The notes below the pieces were generated by a model, which did no database searches, had not been told where the DNA came from, and saw only the letters and a list, made by a program, of their open reading frames with translations. Shown here one piece after another: positions 48,186 through 56,518 of a DNA stretch of 64,000 nucleotides (position 1 is the first letter of the stretch; each line of letters starts with the position of its first letter). Source of the stretch: Streptomyces pilosus (GTDB lineage Bacteria; Actinomycetota; Actinomycetes; Streptomycetales; Streptomycetaceae); NCBI RefSeq assembly GCF_014649835.1, contig NZ_BMTU01000005.1, positions 186,001-250,000 of the forward strand. Reading direction: 5' to 3'. Position numbers and translations under genes: made by a program.

Positions 48186-49799
48186 TCACCTGAACCGGAA
48201 GGCCTTCATCAGGCGCAGGCTGCGGCTCATGAAGGCCGCGTACGTCTCGTCGTCCATGCCCAGCGACGGCGCCATCGGCAGCAGCCGCTGGTGGGCGACC
48301 GTCTGCGCCTCGGTGTACTTGAGGATGCCCTCGGAGCCGTGCCGGCGGCCGAGGCCGGAGTCCTTCATGCCGCCCATCGGCGACTGGACGCTGCCGTACG
48401 CGGGCGCGTAGCCCTCGTTGATGTTGACCGTGCCGGTGCGCATCCGGGCGGCGACCGCGCGGCCGCGCCGCGCGTCCTTCGTCCAGACCGAGGAGTTCAG
48501 GCCGTACGGGGTGGCGTTGGCGGCGTCGATCGCCTCCTCGTCGGAGGAGAAGCGGTAGACGGAGACGACCGGGCCGAAGGTCTCCTCGGAGCAGACGCTC
48601 ATCGGGGCCCCGACCCCGTCGAGGATGGTCGGCTCGTAGAAGTACGGGCCGATGTCCGGGCGGGCGGTACCGCCCGCGAGCACCTTGGCGCCCTTGGCGA
48701 CGGCGTCGTCGACGTGCCGGGTGACGGCGTCCAGCTGACGCTGTCCGACCAGGGAGCCCATGTCGGCGCCGTAGGCCAGGGACGTGCCGAGGCGGATCGC
48801 CCGGGTGCGGGCGGCGAAGCGCTCCAGGAACGCGTCCGCGACCGACTCGTGGACGTACAGCCGCTCGATGGAGATGCACAGCTGGCCCGCGCTGGAGAAG
48901 CAGGCGCGGACGGCGCCGGCGGCGGCCTTGTCGAGGTCGGCGTCGTCCAGCACCAGCATGGCGTTCTTGCCGCCGAGTTCGAGGGAGACGCCGACGAGGC
49001 GGGCGGCGGCGCCCTGGGCGACCTCGCGGCCGGTGCGGGTGGAGCCGGTGAAGGAGACGTAGTCCGCGTGCCGGACGACCTCGGGGCCGACGACCGGCCC
49101 CTCGCCGAGGACGACCTGGAAGACGTCGGCGGGCAGTCCGGCCTCGATCAGCAGGTCACGGGCCCACAGTGCGGTGAGGCAGGTCTCCGTGTCGGGCTTC
49201 ATCACGACCGCGTTGCCGGCGACGAAGGCCGGGAGGGCGTCGCCGACGGAGAGTTCGAGGGGGTAGTTCCAGGGCGCGATCTGGCCCACGACGCCGCGCG
49301 GGTGACGCAGTTCGGTGACCTTGGTCAGGGTCGGCACGGCGCCCGCGTGCCGCTTGGGGCGCAGATAGGCCGCGGCCCGGCGGCCGTAGTGGCGGGCGGC
49401 GACGGCGACGGCCTGCACCTCCTCGTGGGCGTGCAGCCGGGCCTTGCCGGTCTCCAGCTGGATCAGGTCGAGCACCTCCGCCTGGCGCTCCAGCACCAGG
49501 TCGTGGAAGCGCAGCAGCACGGCGGCGCGCCGGCGGACCGGGATCCGCGCCCACACCTCCTGGGCGGCGCGGGCCGCCTCGAAGGCCCCGGCCACCTCCT
49601 CCGGGGTCGACTCGGGCAGGTCGGCCAGCTTCTCGCCGGTGAACGGCGTGTGGTTGGCGGTCCGGCCGGAGCCGGCCACCCCCTTGGTGAGCTGGGCGAC
49701 CAGTTCCGGCGTCACCACGTCGGCTGCGGTGCGGGCTGCCGCCGGGGCGGGGGCGAGGGGATTGGTGCCGGTGGATACCCGGGTCTGCGCGTCCGTCAT
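48186..49799 (-). CDS. gabD: Succinate-semialdehyde dehydrogenase-type aldehyde dehydrogenase
   Basis: 537 residues from ATG 49799 (MTDAQTRVSTGTNPLAPAPA), a little longer than most ALDHs because of a ~30-residue N-terminal extension, as in GabD2-type proteins. Cofactor-binding region: GQIAPWNYPLEL and FTGSTRTGREVA. The catalytic Glu is in LELGGKN and Cys in FSSAGQLCISIERL. It oxidises succinate semialdehyde (or a related aldehyde) with NADP to succinate, feeding the TCA cycle. The GMC oxidoreductase gene follows at 35 nt. A small palindrome TACCCGTCGGTA lies at about 49834-49845 near the promoter. Confidence 0.9.
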   Translation of the reverse strand: MTDAQTRVSTGTNPLAPAPAAARTAADVVTPELVAQLTKGVAGSGRTANHTPFTGEKLADLPESTPEEVAGAFEAARAAQEVWARIPVRRRAAVLLRFHDLVLERQAEVLDLIQLETGKARLHAHEEVQAVAVAARHYGRRAAAYLRPKRHAGAVPTLTKVTELRHPRGVVGQIAPWNYPLELSVGDALPAFVAGNAVVMKPDTETCLTALWARDLLIEAGLPADVFQVVLGEGPVVGPEVVRHADYVSFTGSTRTGREVAQGAAARLVGVSLELGGKNAMLVLDDADLDKAAAGAVRACFSSAGQLCISIERLYVHESVADAFLERFAARTRAIRLGTSLAYGADMGSLVGQRQLDAVTRHVDDAVAKGAKVLAGGTARPDIGPYFYEPTILDGVGAPMSVCSEETFGPVVSVYRFSSDEEAIDAANATPYGLNSSVWTKDARRGRAVAARMRTGTVNINEGYAPAYGSVQSPMGGMKDSGLGRRHGSEGILKYTEAQTVAHQRLLPMAPSLGMDDETYAAFMSRSLRLMKAFRFR

Positions 49800-49901
49800 G
49801 AGCCGCAGGGTATGCCGGAGCGCACACTTTGTGTACCCGTCGGTAACAGATTCCCGCACGGCTCACACACCGCCAGTGAACACTGGCAACAAACCCCCTG
49901 A

Positions 49902-51494
49902 TCAGGGCGTTGATGCCGGGAGCCGGCCCGCTGACCGCGTCTCGATCTCGAGTCGGTCGCGGGCGCCCTCGAACAGCGCCGCCCCCTTGCGCTCCGGGGC
50001 GCCACCCGCGGGCATCTCGACGCGCAGTTCGTACATGCGGCCGGTGTCGGTGCGGATCGTCAGCTGCAGCACCCGGGCCGGACCGTCGGCAGTGCCGCGG
50101 ACGCCGTCGGCCAGGGCGGCCTCGTGGCCGCGGAAGCCGGTGCGGGTGTACCGGGTGCGGGCGTCACCCCCGGGGACGGCCGGGGCCGCGCCGGAGCCGC
50201 GCGCCCGGTCCATCGGGGAGCCGGGGGCCCGGTCCCACTGGGCCAGCCTGACCCGGATGCCGTCGTCGGCCCGGTACACCACGAAGCGGGGCCGGCCGCC
50301 CGTGCCGCCCGCCCGGGCCTGCTCCTCGTATCCGGGGGGCAGGACGAGGACCGCGCGCATGGTGGTCTGGGGGTGGGCGGTCCAGACGGGCGCGGTGGGT
50401 TCCCGGGCCGCCGTGGTGGTGTCCTGCCCGTCGGCGGACCCCGCGGACCAGATGCCGCCGCCCACGACGGCGAGCGCCCCGAGGGCCGCCAGCGGGGCGG
50501 GACGGCGGACGCGCCGCCGGAGGTCCGGCTCCGGTGTCCGGTCGCGGACGGGACCCCCGGCGGCTCCTTCCGGACCCTCCGTGACGGCCCGGCTCCCCGC
50601 CGCGGGCTCCGACGGCTGCGGCCCGGGGGCGTGGTCGCCGGACTCCGGTGGCCGGTGCCGCTGCCCGGCCACCGCCTCCAGCGCCGCGGACGCCTCCGCC
50701 GCGCCGGGCCGTGCGCCGGGATCCTCCGCCAGCAGCCGCACGATCAGCGGCCCGAGGGGCCCCGCACCCTCCGGCTCGGGGAGGGCGGCGGCGGGAGCGG
50801 ACCGCGACGCCGTACGGCGGGACGGGGGACGGCCTTCCACGGCGGTGTGGAGCAGGGCGCCCAGGGACCACAGGTCACAGGCGGGCCCGGCGCCGCGTCC
50901 GGACCGCTGTTCGGGGGCGGTGCACTCGGGCGAGCCGGCGCCGAAGTCGGTGAGGACCACCCGCCCCTCCGGTCCGAGCAGCACGTTGGCGGGCCGCACG
51001 CCGCGGTGCACGATGCCGACGGCGTGCGCGGCGCGCAGCGCGCCCAGCACGGCGAGGCCGATCCGGGCCGCCTCCACGGGCGGCAGCGGGCCGCGCCGCA
51101 GCAGCTCGCGCAGGGACTCGCCGTGCACGTACTCCATGACGATCCAGGGCAGTCCGCGCGTGCCCTCCGCTCCGTCCGTCCCCTCGGCGCCGTCCCCGCC
51201 GCCGGCGTGCTCCTCCGCCTCGACGACGACGTCCAGGATCGAGACGGCCGACGGATGGCCGACGCGTGCGGCGGCCCGCGCCTCCCGGTGCAGCCGGCGC
51301 GCTGCCCTCCGGCGGCCCTCCTCACCGGGCTCGCCCGGCAACCTCGGCCGGCGCACGGCGACTTCGCGTGCGGTGAACTCGTCCAGCGCCCGCCAGACGG
51401 TGCCCGCGCCGCCGGAGCCGACGCGCTCGACCAGCCGGTACCGTCCGGCGATCAGCCGGCCCTGTGCTCCACCCGGGCCACCGTCGTTGCTCAT
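49902..51494 (-). CDS. Ser/Thr kinase-like membrane protein, predicted pseudokinase
   Basis: 530 residues from ATG 51494. The kinase fold is recognisable: GSGGAGTVWRA glycine loop (26-36) and DFG at 183-185. However, the VAVK lysine is Arg48 (VAVRRPR) and the catalytic HRD is HRG (163-165, IVHRGVRPANVLL), while Asn170 is kept. The activation segment is shortened (DFGAGSPECTAPEQ). Loss of both the ATP-anchoring Lys and the catalytic Asp predicts no phosphotransfer. A single membrane helix lies near 335-352 (APLAALGALAVVGGGIW), with an external ~175-residue domain. It is the last of a six-gene kinase series and probably regulates a sibling kinase. Confidence 0.92.
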   Translation of the reverse strand: MSNDGGPGGAQGRLIAGRYRLVERVGSGGAGTVWRALDEFTAREVAVRRPRLPGEPGEEGRRRAARRLHREARAAARVGHPSAVSILDVVVEAEEHAGGGDGAEGTDGAEGTRGLPWIVMEYVHGESLRELLRRGPLPPVEAARIGLAVLGALRAAHAVGIVHRGVRPANVLLGPEGRVVLTDFGAGSPECTAPEQRSGRGAGPACDLWSLGALLHTAVEGRPPSRRTASRSAPAAALPEPEGAGPLGPLIVRLLAEDPGARPGAAEASAALEAVAGQRHRPPESGDHAPGPQPSEPAAGSRAVTEGPEGAAGGPVRDRTPEPDLRRRVRRPAPLAALGALAVVGGGIWSAGSADGQDTTTAAREPTAPVWTAHPQTTMRAVLVLPPGYEEQARAGGTGGRPRFVVYRADDGIRVRLAQWDRAPGSPMDRARGSGAAPAVPGGDARTRYTRTGFRGHEAALADGVRGTADGPARVLQLTIRTDTGRMYELRVEMPAGGAPERKGAALFEGARDRLEIETRSAGRLPASTP

Positions 51495-51558
51495 GTCCCA
51501 TCAGTACCGTGCGGCACGCGGGGTTGTCGACGCGAAGTGCCGTCGCGGCGCGGCGCGT

Positions 51559-53262
51559 TCAGAGCTTGTGGACGTCCCACGCGTCGATGACCGTACGGGC
51601 GATCCTCCGGCCCTCCTCGGCGAAGTGGCCCTTGCCCGGGTAGACGATCCAGAGCCGGTACATGTCGCCGTCCTTGCTCCGGTAGTACATGACCCGCGCC
51701 TCGTGCACCACGGGCGTCGTGGCGGTCGTCGTGTAGACGATCGTGTTCGTGGCCGCCTCGCGGTCCTTGTACGTGGTCTCGCGCGGCTGCCCCACGGGTG
51801 GGGGCTCGGAGGCGATGCCCCAGCCGTACTCGCCGTCCTTGAGCTCGTTCCAGTGCGCGAACGCCTGCTCCGACGCCGATGCCGCGATGTCGCCGTCCTT
51901 GTCCTCGGACCTGAGGTCGCGGTCGCTCTCGATGCGCACCATCCCGCTGGGGTCGGTGAAGGAGACGACGGTCCCGTCCGCGTCGTCGGCGGGCTTGTCC
52001 TTGACGAATCCGTCCGGCACCGCGAGGGACACGCCCGGCCGGTCGCCCAGGTCGTGCGTCTTCCAGCCGTCCGGGAGGGGGCCCGCGAAGGGGTCGGCGA
52101 GCACCAGGTACGCCGCCACCGCCCCGGCGACCACCGCGGCGCCGAGCGCGGTCAGCGCCCTGCGGCCGATCCGGATGCCCTTGGCGTCGTGGCCCGGCCC
52201 GGGGAGCGGGCCGACCCGGGTCGGCTGCGGGGCGGGCGGGTTCGCTGCCGCCTCCAGGACGGCGCGGACCTGGGCGGCGTTCGGCCGGCGGGCGGGGTCC
52301 TTCTGCAGCAGGGCGGTGATGATCTCGGCGAGCGGCCCCTGCGCGGAGGCGGGCGGCGCCGGGGTGGCGTTGAGGACGGACTGGAGGGTCGCGGGGGTGT
52401 TGCTGCGGCGGAACGGGGAGACGCCCTCCGTGGCCGCGTACAGCACCACGCCGAGCGACCACAGGTCGGACGCGGGGCCCGGGCGCTGGCCCAGCACCCG
52501 CTCGGGAGCGATGTACTCGGGCGAACCGACGAAGCCGCCGGTGTCGGTCAGATTGGTCTCGCCCTCGATCTGGGCGATGCCGAAGTCGGTGAGCACGACC
52601 CGGTCGTACCGGCCGAGCAGCACGTTGTCGGGTTTGACGTCCCGGTGCAGGATGCCCGCCGCGTGCGCGGCCTCCAGCGCGCCGAGCACCTCCAGGCCGA
52701 CCCTGGCCGACTCGCGTGCGGACAGGGTGCCCTCGTCCTGCAGCACGGCGCCCAGCGAACGGCCCTGGACCAGCTCCATCACGATCCACGGACGGCCGTC
52801 GACCACCGCGACGTCGTGGACCTCGACCACCGCGGGGTGGTCGAGCCGGGCGGCGGCACGGGCCTCGCGGCGCATCCGCTCGAAGGCGTTGGAGCGTTCG
52901 CGTTCGGGAAGGTGGTCCGGGACGCGCGGCTCCTTGACGGCGACCTCCCGGTCCACCGTCTCGTCCTTGGCCCGCCACACCGTGCCCATGCCGCCGTGCC
53001 CGAGCTTGGCGAGCAGCCGGTACCGTCCGGCGATGAGCCGGCCGGTGCCGGGGTCGGGGCCGGGCGCGGTCGCCCGGTGCGGCGCCTGGTCCTGCCCCTG
53101 GCCGTGCGGGGGCGGTGTCCGCGGTTCGCGCGGCGGGACCACCTGGGTCGGTGCCGCGTACGGGTTGCCGGGGTGCGGTATCGCCGCGGGCGGGTTCGGC
53201 GGTTGCAGACCAAAACTGGTGGGCTCGTCGGCCCCGCTGCGGGCTCCCCCGTTGCTGCTCAT
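51559..53262 (-). CDS. Ser/Thr protein kinase, membrane-spanning
   Basis: 567 residues. A Pro-rich N-terminus (1-75) precedes the kinase domain (about 80-345), with glycine loop LGHGGMGTVW, Lys110 in VAVKEPR, HRD at 206-208 (LHRDVKPDN), DFG at 226-228 and the activation segment TNLTDTGGFVGSPEYIAPER. All catalytic residues are intact. A membrane helix at about 375-395 leads to an external domain of ~170 residues ending in WDVHKL, containing a DGWKTHDLGDRPGVSLAVPD start that recurs in sibling kinases (PEGWxxxxDPxGFxVxxP). PknB-like hanks-type kinase without PASTA repeats. 64 nt from its downstream pseudokinase neighbour. Confidence 0.94.
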   Translation of the reverse strand: MSSNGGARSGADEPTSFGLQPPNPPAAIPHPGNPYAAPTQVVPPREPRTPPPHGQGQDQAPHRATAPGPDPGTGRLIAGRYRLLAKLGHGGMGTVWRAKDETVDREVAVKEPRVPDHLPERERSNAFERMRREARAAARLDHPAVVEVHDVAVVDGRPWIVMELVQGRSLGAVLQDEGTLSARESARVGLEVLGALEAAHAAGILHRDVKPDNVLLGRYDRVVLTDFGIAQIEGETNLTDTGGFVGSPEYIAPERVLGQRPGPASDLWSLGVVLYAATEGVSPFRRSNTPATLQSVLNATPAPPASAQGPLAEIITALLQKDPARRPNAAQVRAVLEAAANPPAPQPTRVGPLPGPGHDAKGIRIGRRALTALGAAVVAGAVAAYLVLADPFAGPLPDGWKTHDLGDRPGVSLAVPDGFVKDKPADDADGTVVSFTDPSGMVRIESDRDLRSEDKDGDIAASASEQAFAHWNELKDGEYGWGIASEPPPVGQPRETTYKDREAATNTIVYTTTATTPVVHEARVMYYRSKDGDMYRLWIVYPGKGHFAEEGRRIARTVIDAWDVHKL

Positions 53263-53353
53263 GGTTCATCCATATCGTGCGGGGCCCCCGCGTATCCACC
53301 GCGGACGTCCACCGGTCACAGACCCGTGACCGTCGCCGGAGCTTATCTCCCTT

Positions 53354-54640
53354 TTATGACCCTTTGGAGTCGGCCCGTGGTGAGGAACCCGACATCGAGG
53401 GGCCCGACAGCGAGGGGGTGGCCGTCGTGGCGCGGGACTGCGACGGCAGGGTCCGCTGCGGGCTGGTGGTCGTGGGGACGGGCCCGGGCGGCCGGGGCCC
53501 GGGTACCGACGCGCCGGGCGGGGTCTCCGGGGCCGTGCTCGTCGGGGTGCCGCCTCCGTCCCCGTCCCGGTCCTGGAGGAGCAGTGCCGCCGCGGACACG
53601 CCCGCCCCCGCCATGGCGGCGACCGCCAGTGCGGCCACCAGCACGCCCCGGGTGGGCTGCCGCCGTACGGGAGGCTCCCCGGGGGCGCCGGGCACGGCCG
53701 TCTCCGTCCGCCACGCGGCGAACCTGCGGCGGGGCAGGACCCGGTCCGGCGGCAGGAGGTCCAGGGGCACCGATTCCGGGGTGCGGCCCGTCGCGAGGAA
53801 CGCCCGCAGCATCCGCTCGGCCCCGTCCGCGTCCAGCCGGCGGTCCGGATCGCGTTCCAGCAGGCCGCGCACGACGGGGAGGATGGGGGCGGCCTCGGCG
53901 GGCGGCCGGATCTCGTCCACCACGACCGCGTGCAGGACCCCGCTCAGCGAGTCGCGCCGGAACGGCGACTCGCCGCTGAGCGCCGCGCACAGCAGCGCGC
54001 CCAGCGACCACAGGTCGGACTCGGCTCCCGTCCGCGCGCCCGACATCCTTTCGGGCGCGGTGTATTCGGGGGAGCCGACGAAGGAGCCGCTCTCGGTGAG
54101 CGTGGTGGAACCCGACACCTGGGCGATGCCGAAGTCGGTCAGCAGGACCCGGTCGGTACCGTCCTCCAGCAGGACGTTGGCGGGCTTGAGGTCGCGGTGC
54201 AGCACGCCGGAGGCGTGGGCGGCCCGCAGCGCGCCGAGCAGGTCGACACCGATCCGCGCGGCCTCCGCGGCGTCCACCGGACCCTGTCCGGCGACACGGT
54301 CGGCGAGGGACGGCCCCTCGATCAGTTCCAGGACGACGTACGGGCGTTCGTCGTCCTCGACGACGTCGTGGACGACGATGATGTTCGGGTGGCTCAGCTG
54401 GGCCAGGGCCCGCGCCTCGCGCAGGGTGCGGTCCCGCTGCCGCCGGGCCTCGGCCGCGGAGAGCGTGTCGTCGAAGGGGAGTTCCTTCACGGCGACGCTC
54501 CGCCCGAGCAGGAGGTCGGTGGCCCGCCAGACCACGCCCATGCCGCCGCGCCCGATCATCGCCTCCAGGCGGTAACGGCCCGCGACGACACGGGCATTGC
54601 GTCCCGCGTTCCCGTTCTCCGGCTCCCCCTCGGTCACCAT
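53354..54640 (-). CDS. Ser/Thr protein kinase, membrane-spanning, short external tail
   Basis: 428 residues from ATG 54640 (GTG 54637 possible). Kinase domain about 20-285: glycine loop IGRGGMGVVW, Lys52 (VAVKELP), HRD at 148-150 (LHRDLKPAN), DFG at 169-171, GSFVGSPEYTAPER. Intact catalytic set. One membrane helix at about 345-365. Unlike its siblings the external part is only a ~60-residue Pro/Ser/Thr-rich tail with no folded domain, so its signal input must differ. In line with the other kinases on the strand, 91 nt before the next. Confidence 0.94.
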   Translation of the reverse strand: MVTEGEPENGNAGRNARVVAGRYRLEAMIGRGGMGVVWRATDLLLGRSVAVKELPFDDTLSAAEARRQRDRTLREARALAQLSHPNIIVVHDVVEDDERPYVVLELIEGPSLADRVAGQGPVDAAEAARIGVDLLGALRAAHASGVLHRDLKPANVLLEDGTDRVLLTDFGIAQVSGSTTLTESGSFVGSPEYTAPERMSGARTGAESDLWSLGALLCAALSGESPFRRDSLSGVLHAVVVDEIRPPAEAAPILPVVRGLLERDPDRRLDADGAERMLRAFLATGRTPESVPLDLLPPDRVLPRRRFAAWRTETAVPGAPGEPPVRRQPTRGVLVAALAVAAMAGAGVSAAALLLQDRDGDGGGTPTSTAPETPPGASVPGPRPPGPVPTTTSPQRTLPSQSRATTATPSLSGPSMSGSSPRADSKGS

Positions 54641-54721
54641 GAGCCCATGATGCCCCACCGGATGTGTCCGCTCCGGTACGGCGATTCGGCCAAGCGGCCC
54701 GCGGGCGCCCGTCCGCGGGGG

Positions 54722-56368
54722 TCAGGGCTCGCGCCAGCCCCGCAGGATCGTCCGGAACTGCTCGCGGGTCGTGTCCCAGTCCTCCGCCGGGCCGGCCATG
54801 TAGAGGGCGTACTCGACACCGTCGCGCGAGAGGTACATCTGGTCGATCGCCCGGTAGGGACCGGGGAACTCGGTGTCCTTGGCCAGCGCCGTCCAGCTGT
54901 ACTCCAGCCGGGCGCTGTCGCGGTCACGGTAGGTGAGGCGTTGCAGGCCGAGCCGCTGGTAGTCGACCAGGCGGCGGCCCACCTGCTGGTCCAGGTCGCG
55001 CAGGTGCTCGTAGGGGTCGTCGAAGTCGGGGGAGTCGTCGGCGGCGATCCGCAGGAAGTGCTTGCCGCCGTCCGGCGTGTAGTCGACCTGGCGGGTCTCC
55101 TCGTCGAAGACGACGCGCTCCCAGTCCTCGCCGGGCAGCACGACGGTGAAGCCGAACGGGTCGGTGCGGCGCACCCATCCCTCGGGGAGGCCGTCCGTCT
55201 CCTGCGCCCCGCCCGACTTCGTGCCGCCGGGCGTCGGGGCGGGTCCGGAGCTCTCGGCGGGGCCGGCCGCGGCGCCGCCCCCGTCCCACTGCCGGAGCAC
55301 CACCGCGGTTCCCGCGCCCACGATGACGGCCAGGGCGACGACCAGGGCGATCACCCGTCCGCGGACCCGGCGGCGCGGTGCGGCGGGCGGCCCGTACGGC
55401 TGCTGGACGGCTGTGGGGCCGCCGCCGCGCGGGGGGTGCGGCGGCTGCGCGGCCGTGGGGTACCCCTGCGGCCCACGCTGCTGCGGCAGGGGTACGTGGG
55501 CGTCCACGGGCCGGGTCGGCACGAACTCCTGCGCGGCTGCCGGGCGGCGCCCCTCGGCGGCCTCGGCCAGCATCTGCTCGGCCCGTGAGGCGTCGGGCCG
55601 GGTGGCCGGATCCTTGCGCAGCAACGCGCTGATGACGGGCGCGAGCGGGCCGGCGTGCCGCGGCTCCTCGGCCTCCTCCTCGACGACGGCCTGCATGGTG
55701 GTCAGCGGTGAGGTGCGGCGGAACGGCGACACGCCCTCCACCGCCGTGTACAGCGTCGCGCCGAGCGCCCACAGGTCGGAGGAGGGGCCGGGGTCGTGGC
55801 CGCGGACCCGCTCGGGCGCCAGGTAGTCGACCGAGCCGACGACCTCTCCGGTGCGGGTGATGGCCGTGTCGCCGTCTATCTGGGCGATGCCGAAGTCGGT
55901 GAGCAGCACCCGGCCGTCACGGGCGAGCAGGACGTTGCCCGGTTTGACGTCGCGGTGCAGGACGCCCGCGGTGTGGGCGGCGCGCAGGGCGCGCAGCACC
56001 CACAGGCCGATCCGGGCGGCCTCCCGGGGATCGACGTGTTCCTGTTCCTTCACCGCGTCGGCGAGGGAGTGGCCCTCGACCAGTTCCATGACGATCCACG
56101 GCCGGCCGTCGTGCTCCAGCACGTCGTGCACCGTGACGACGGCGGAGTGGTTGATCCGCGCGGCGGCCCGTGCCTCCGCGCGGGTGCGCGCCAGCAGCAT
56201 GGCCTGCTCGCTGTCGGAGACGTAGAGCGCCGCGGTGAGTTCCTTGATGGCGACGGAACGGTGCAGCACCTCGTCGTGGGCGCGCCACACCCGGCCCATG
56301 CCACCGCTCCCGATGGAGTCGCCGAGCCGGTAGCGGCCCGCGACGAGCGAGCCCTGCATCTGATTCAC
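54722..56368 (-). CDS. Ser/Thr protein kinase, membrane-spanning
   Basis: 548 residues from GTG 56368 (MNQMQGSLVAGRYRLGDSIG); an ATG three codons later is equally possible. Kinase domain about 10-275: IGSGGMGRVW, Lys42 (VAIKELT), HRD at 138-140 (LHRDVKPGN), DFG at 158-160, activation segment TGEVVGSVDYLAPER. Intact. A Pro/Gln-rich linker with PTRPVDAHVPLPQQRG precedes the membrane helix (about 330-352). The external domain of ~165 residues begins PEGWVRRTDPFGFTVVLPGE, similar to the sensor end of the other kinases here. The domain may be a shared ligand-binding module. Confidence 0.94.
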   Translation of the reverse strand: MNQMQGSLVAGRYRLGDSIGSGGMGRVWRAHDEVLHRSVAIKELTAALYVSDSEQAMLLARTRAEARAAARINHSAVVTVHDVLEHDGRPWIVMELVEGHSLADAVKEQEHVDPREAARIGLWVLRALRAAHTAGVLHRDVKPGNVLLARDGRVLLTDFGIAQIDGDTAITRTGEVVGSVDYLAPERVRGHDPGPSSDLWALGATLYTAVEGVSPFRRTSPLTTMQAVVEEEAEEPRHAGPLAPVISALLRKDPATRPDASRAEQMLAEAAEGRRPAAAQEFVPTRPVDAHVPLPQQRGPQGYPTAAQPPHPPRGGGPTAVQQPYGPPAAPRRRVRGRVIALVVALAVIVGAGTAVVLRQWDGGGAAAGPAESSGPAPTPGGTKSGGAQETDGLPEGWVRRTDPFGFTVVLPGEDWERVVFDEETRQVDYTPDGGKHFLRIAADDSPDFDDPYEHLRDLDQQVGRRLVDYQRLGLQRLTYRDRDSARLEYSWTALAKDTEFPGPYRAIDQMYLSRDGVEYALYMAGPAEDWDTTREQFRTILRGWREP

Positions 56369-56518
56369 GTTGCCCCGCAATGGTCTTGACAGGCTCAGGG
56401 TAAGTACCCCGGACCATCCTGGGAACCGACGCCGTGCCATGGAGACCGCACTGTGATGGTTCTCGCTGATCGGGCCGGGAGGCAACCAGAACGCCCTCGT
56501 CTGCGTGCGGTCCGTGGT

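Noticed and set aside
49834..49845. TetR-type operator TACCCGTCGGTA upstream of the SSADH gene
   Set aside because: Only 4-bp arms, no tetR gene nearby and frequent by chance; kept only as a mention.
56386..56391. Perfect TTGACA on the + strand upstream of the kinase at 54722
   Set aside because: No -10-like hexamer 16-18 nt downstream and no rightward gene follows.
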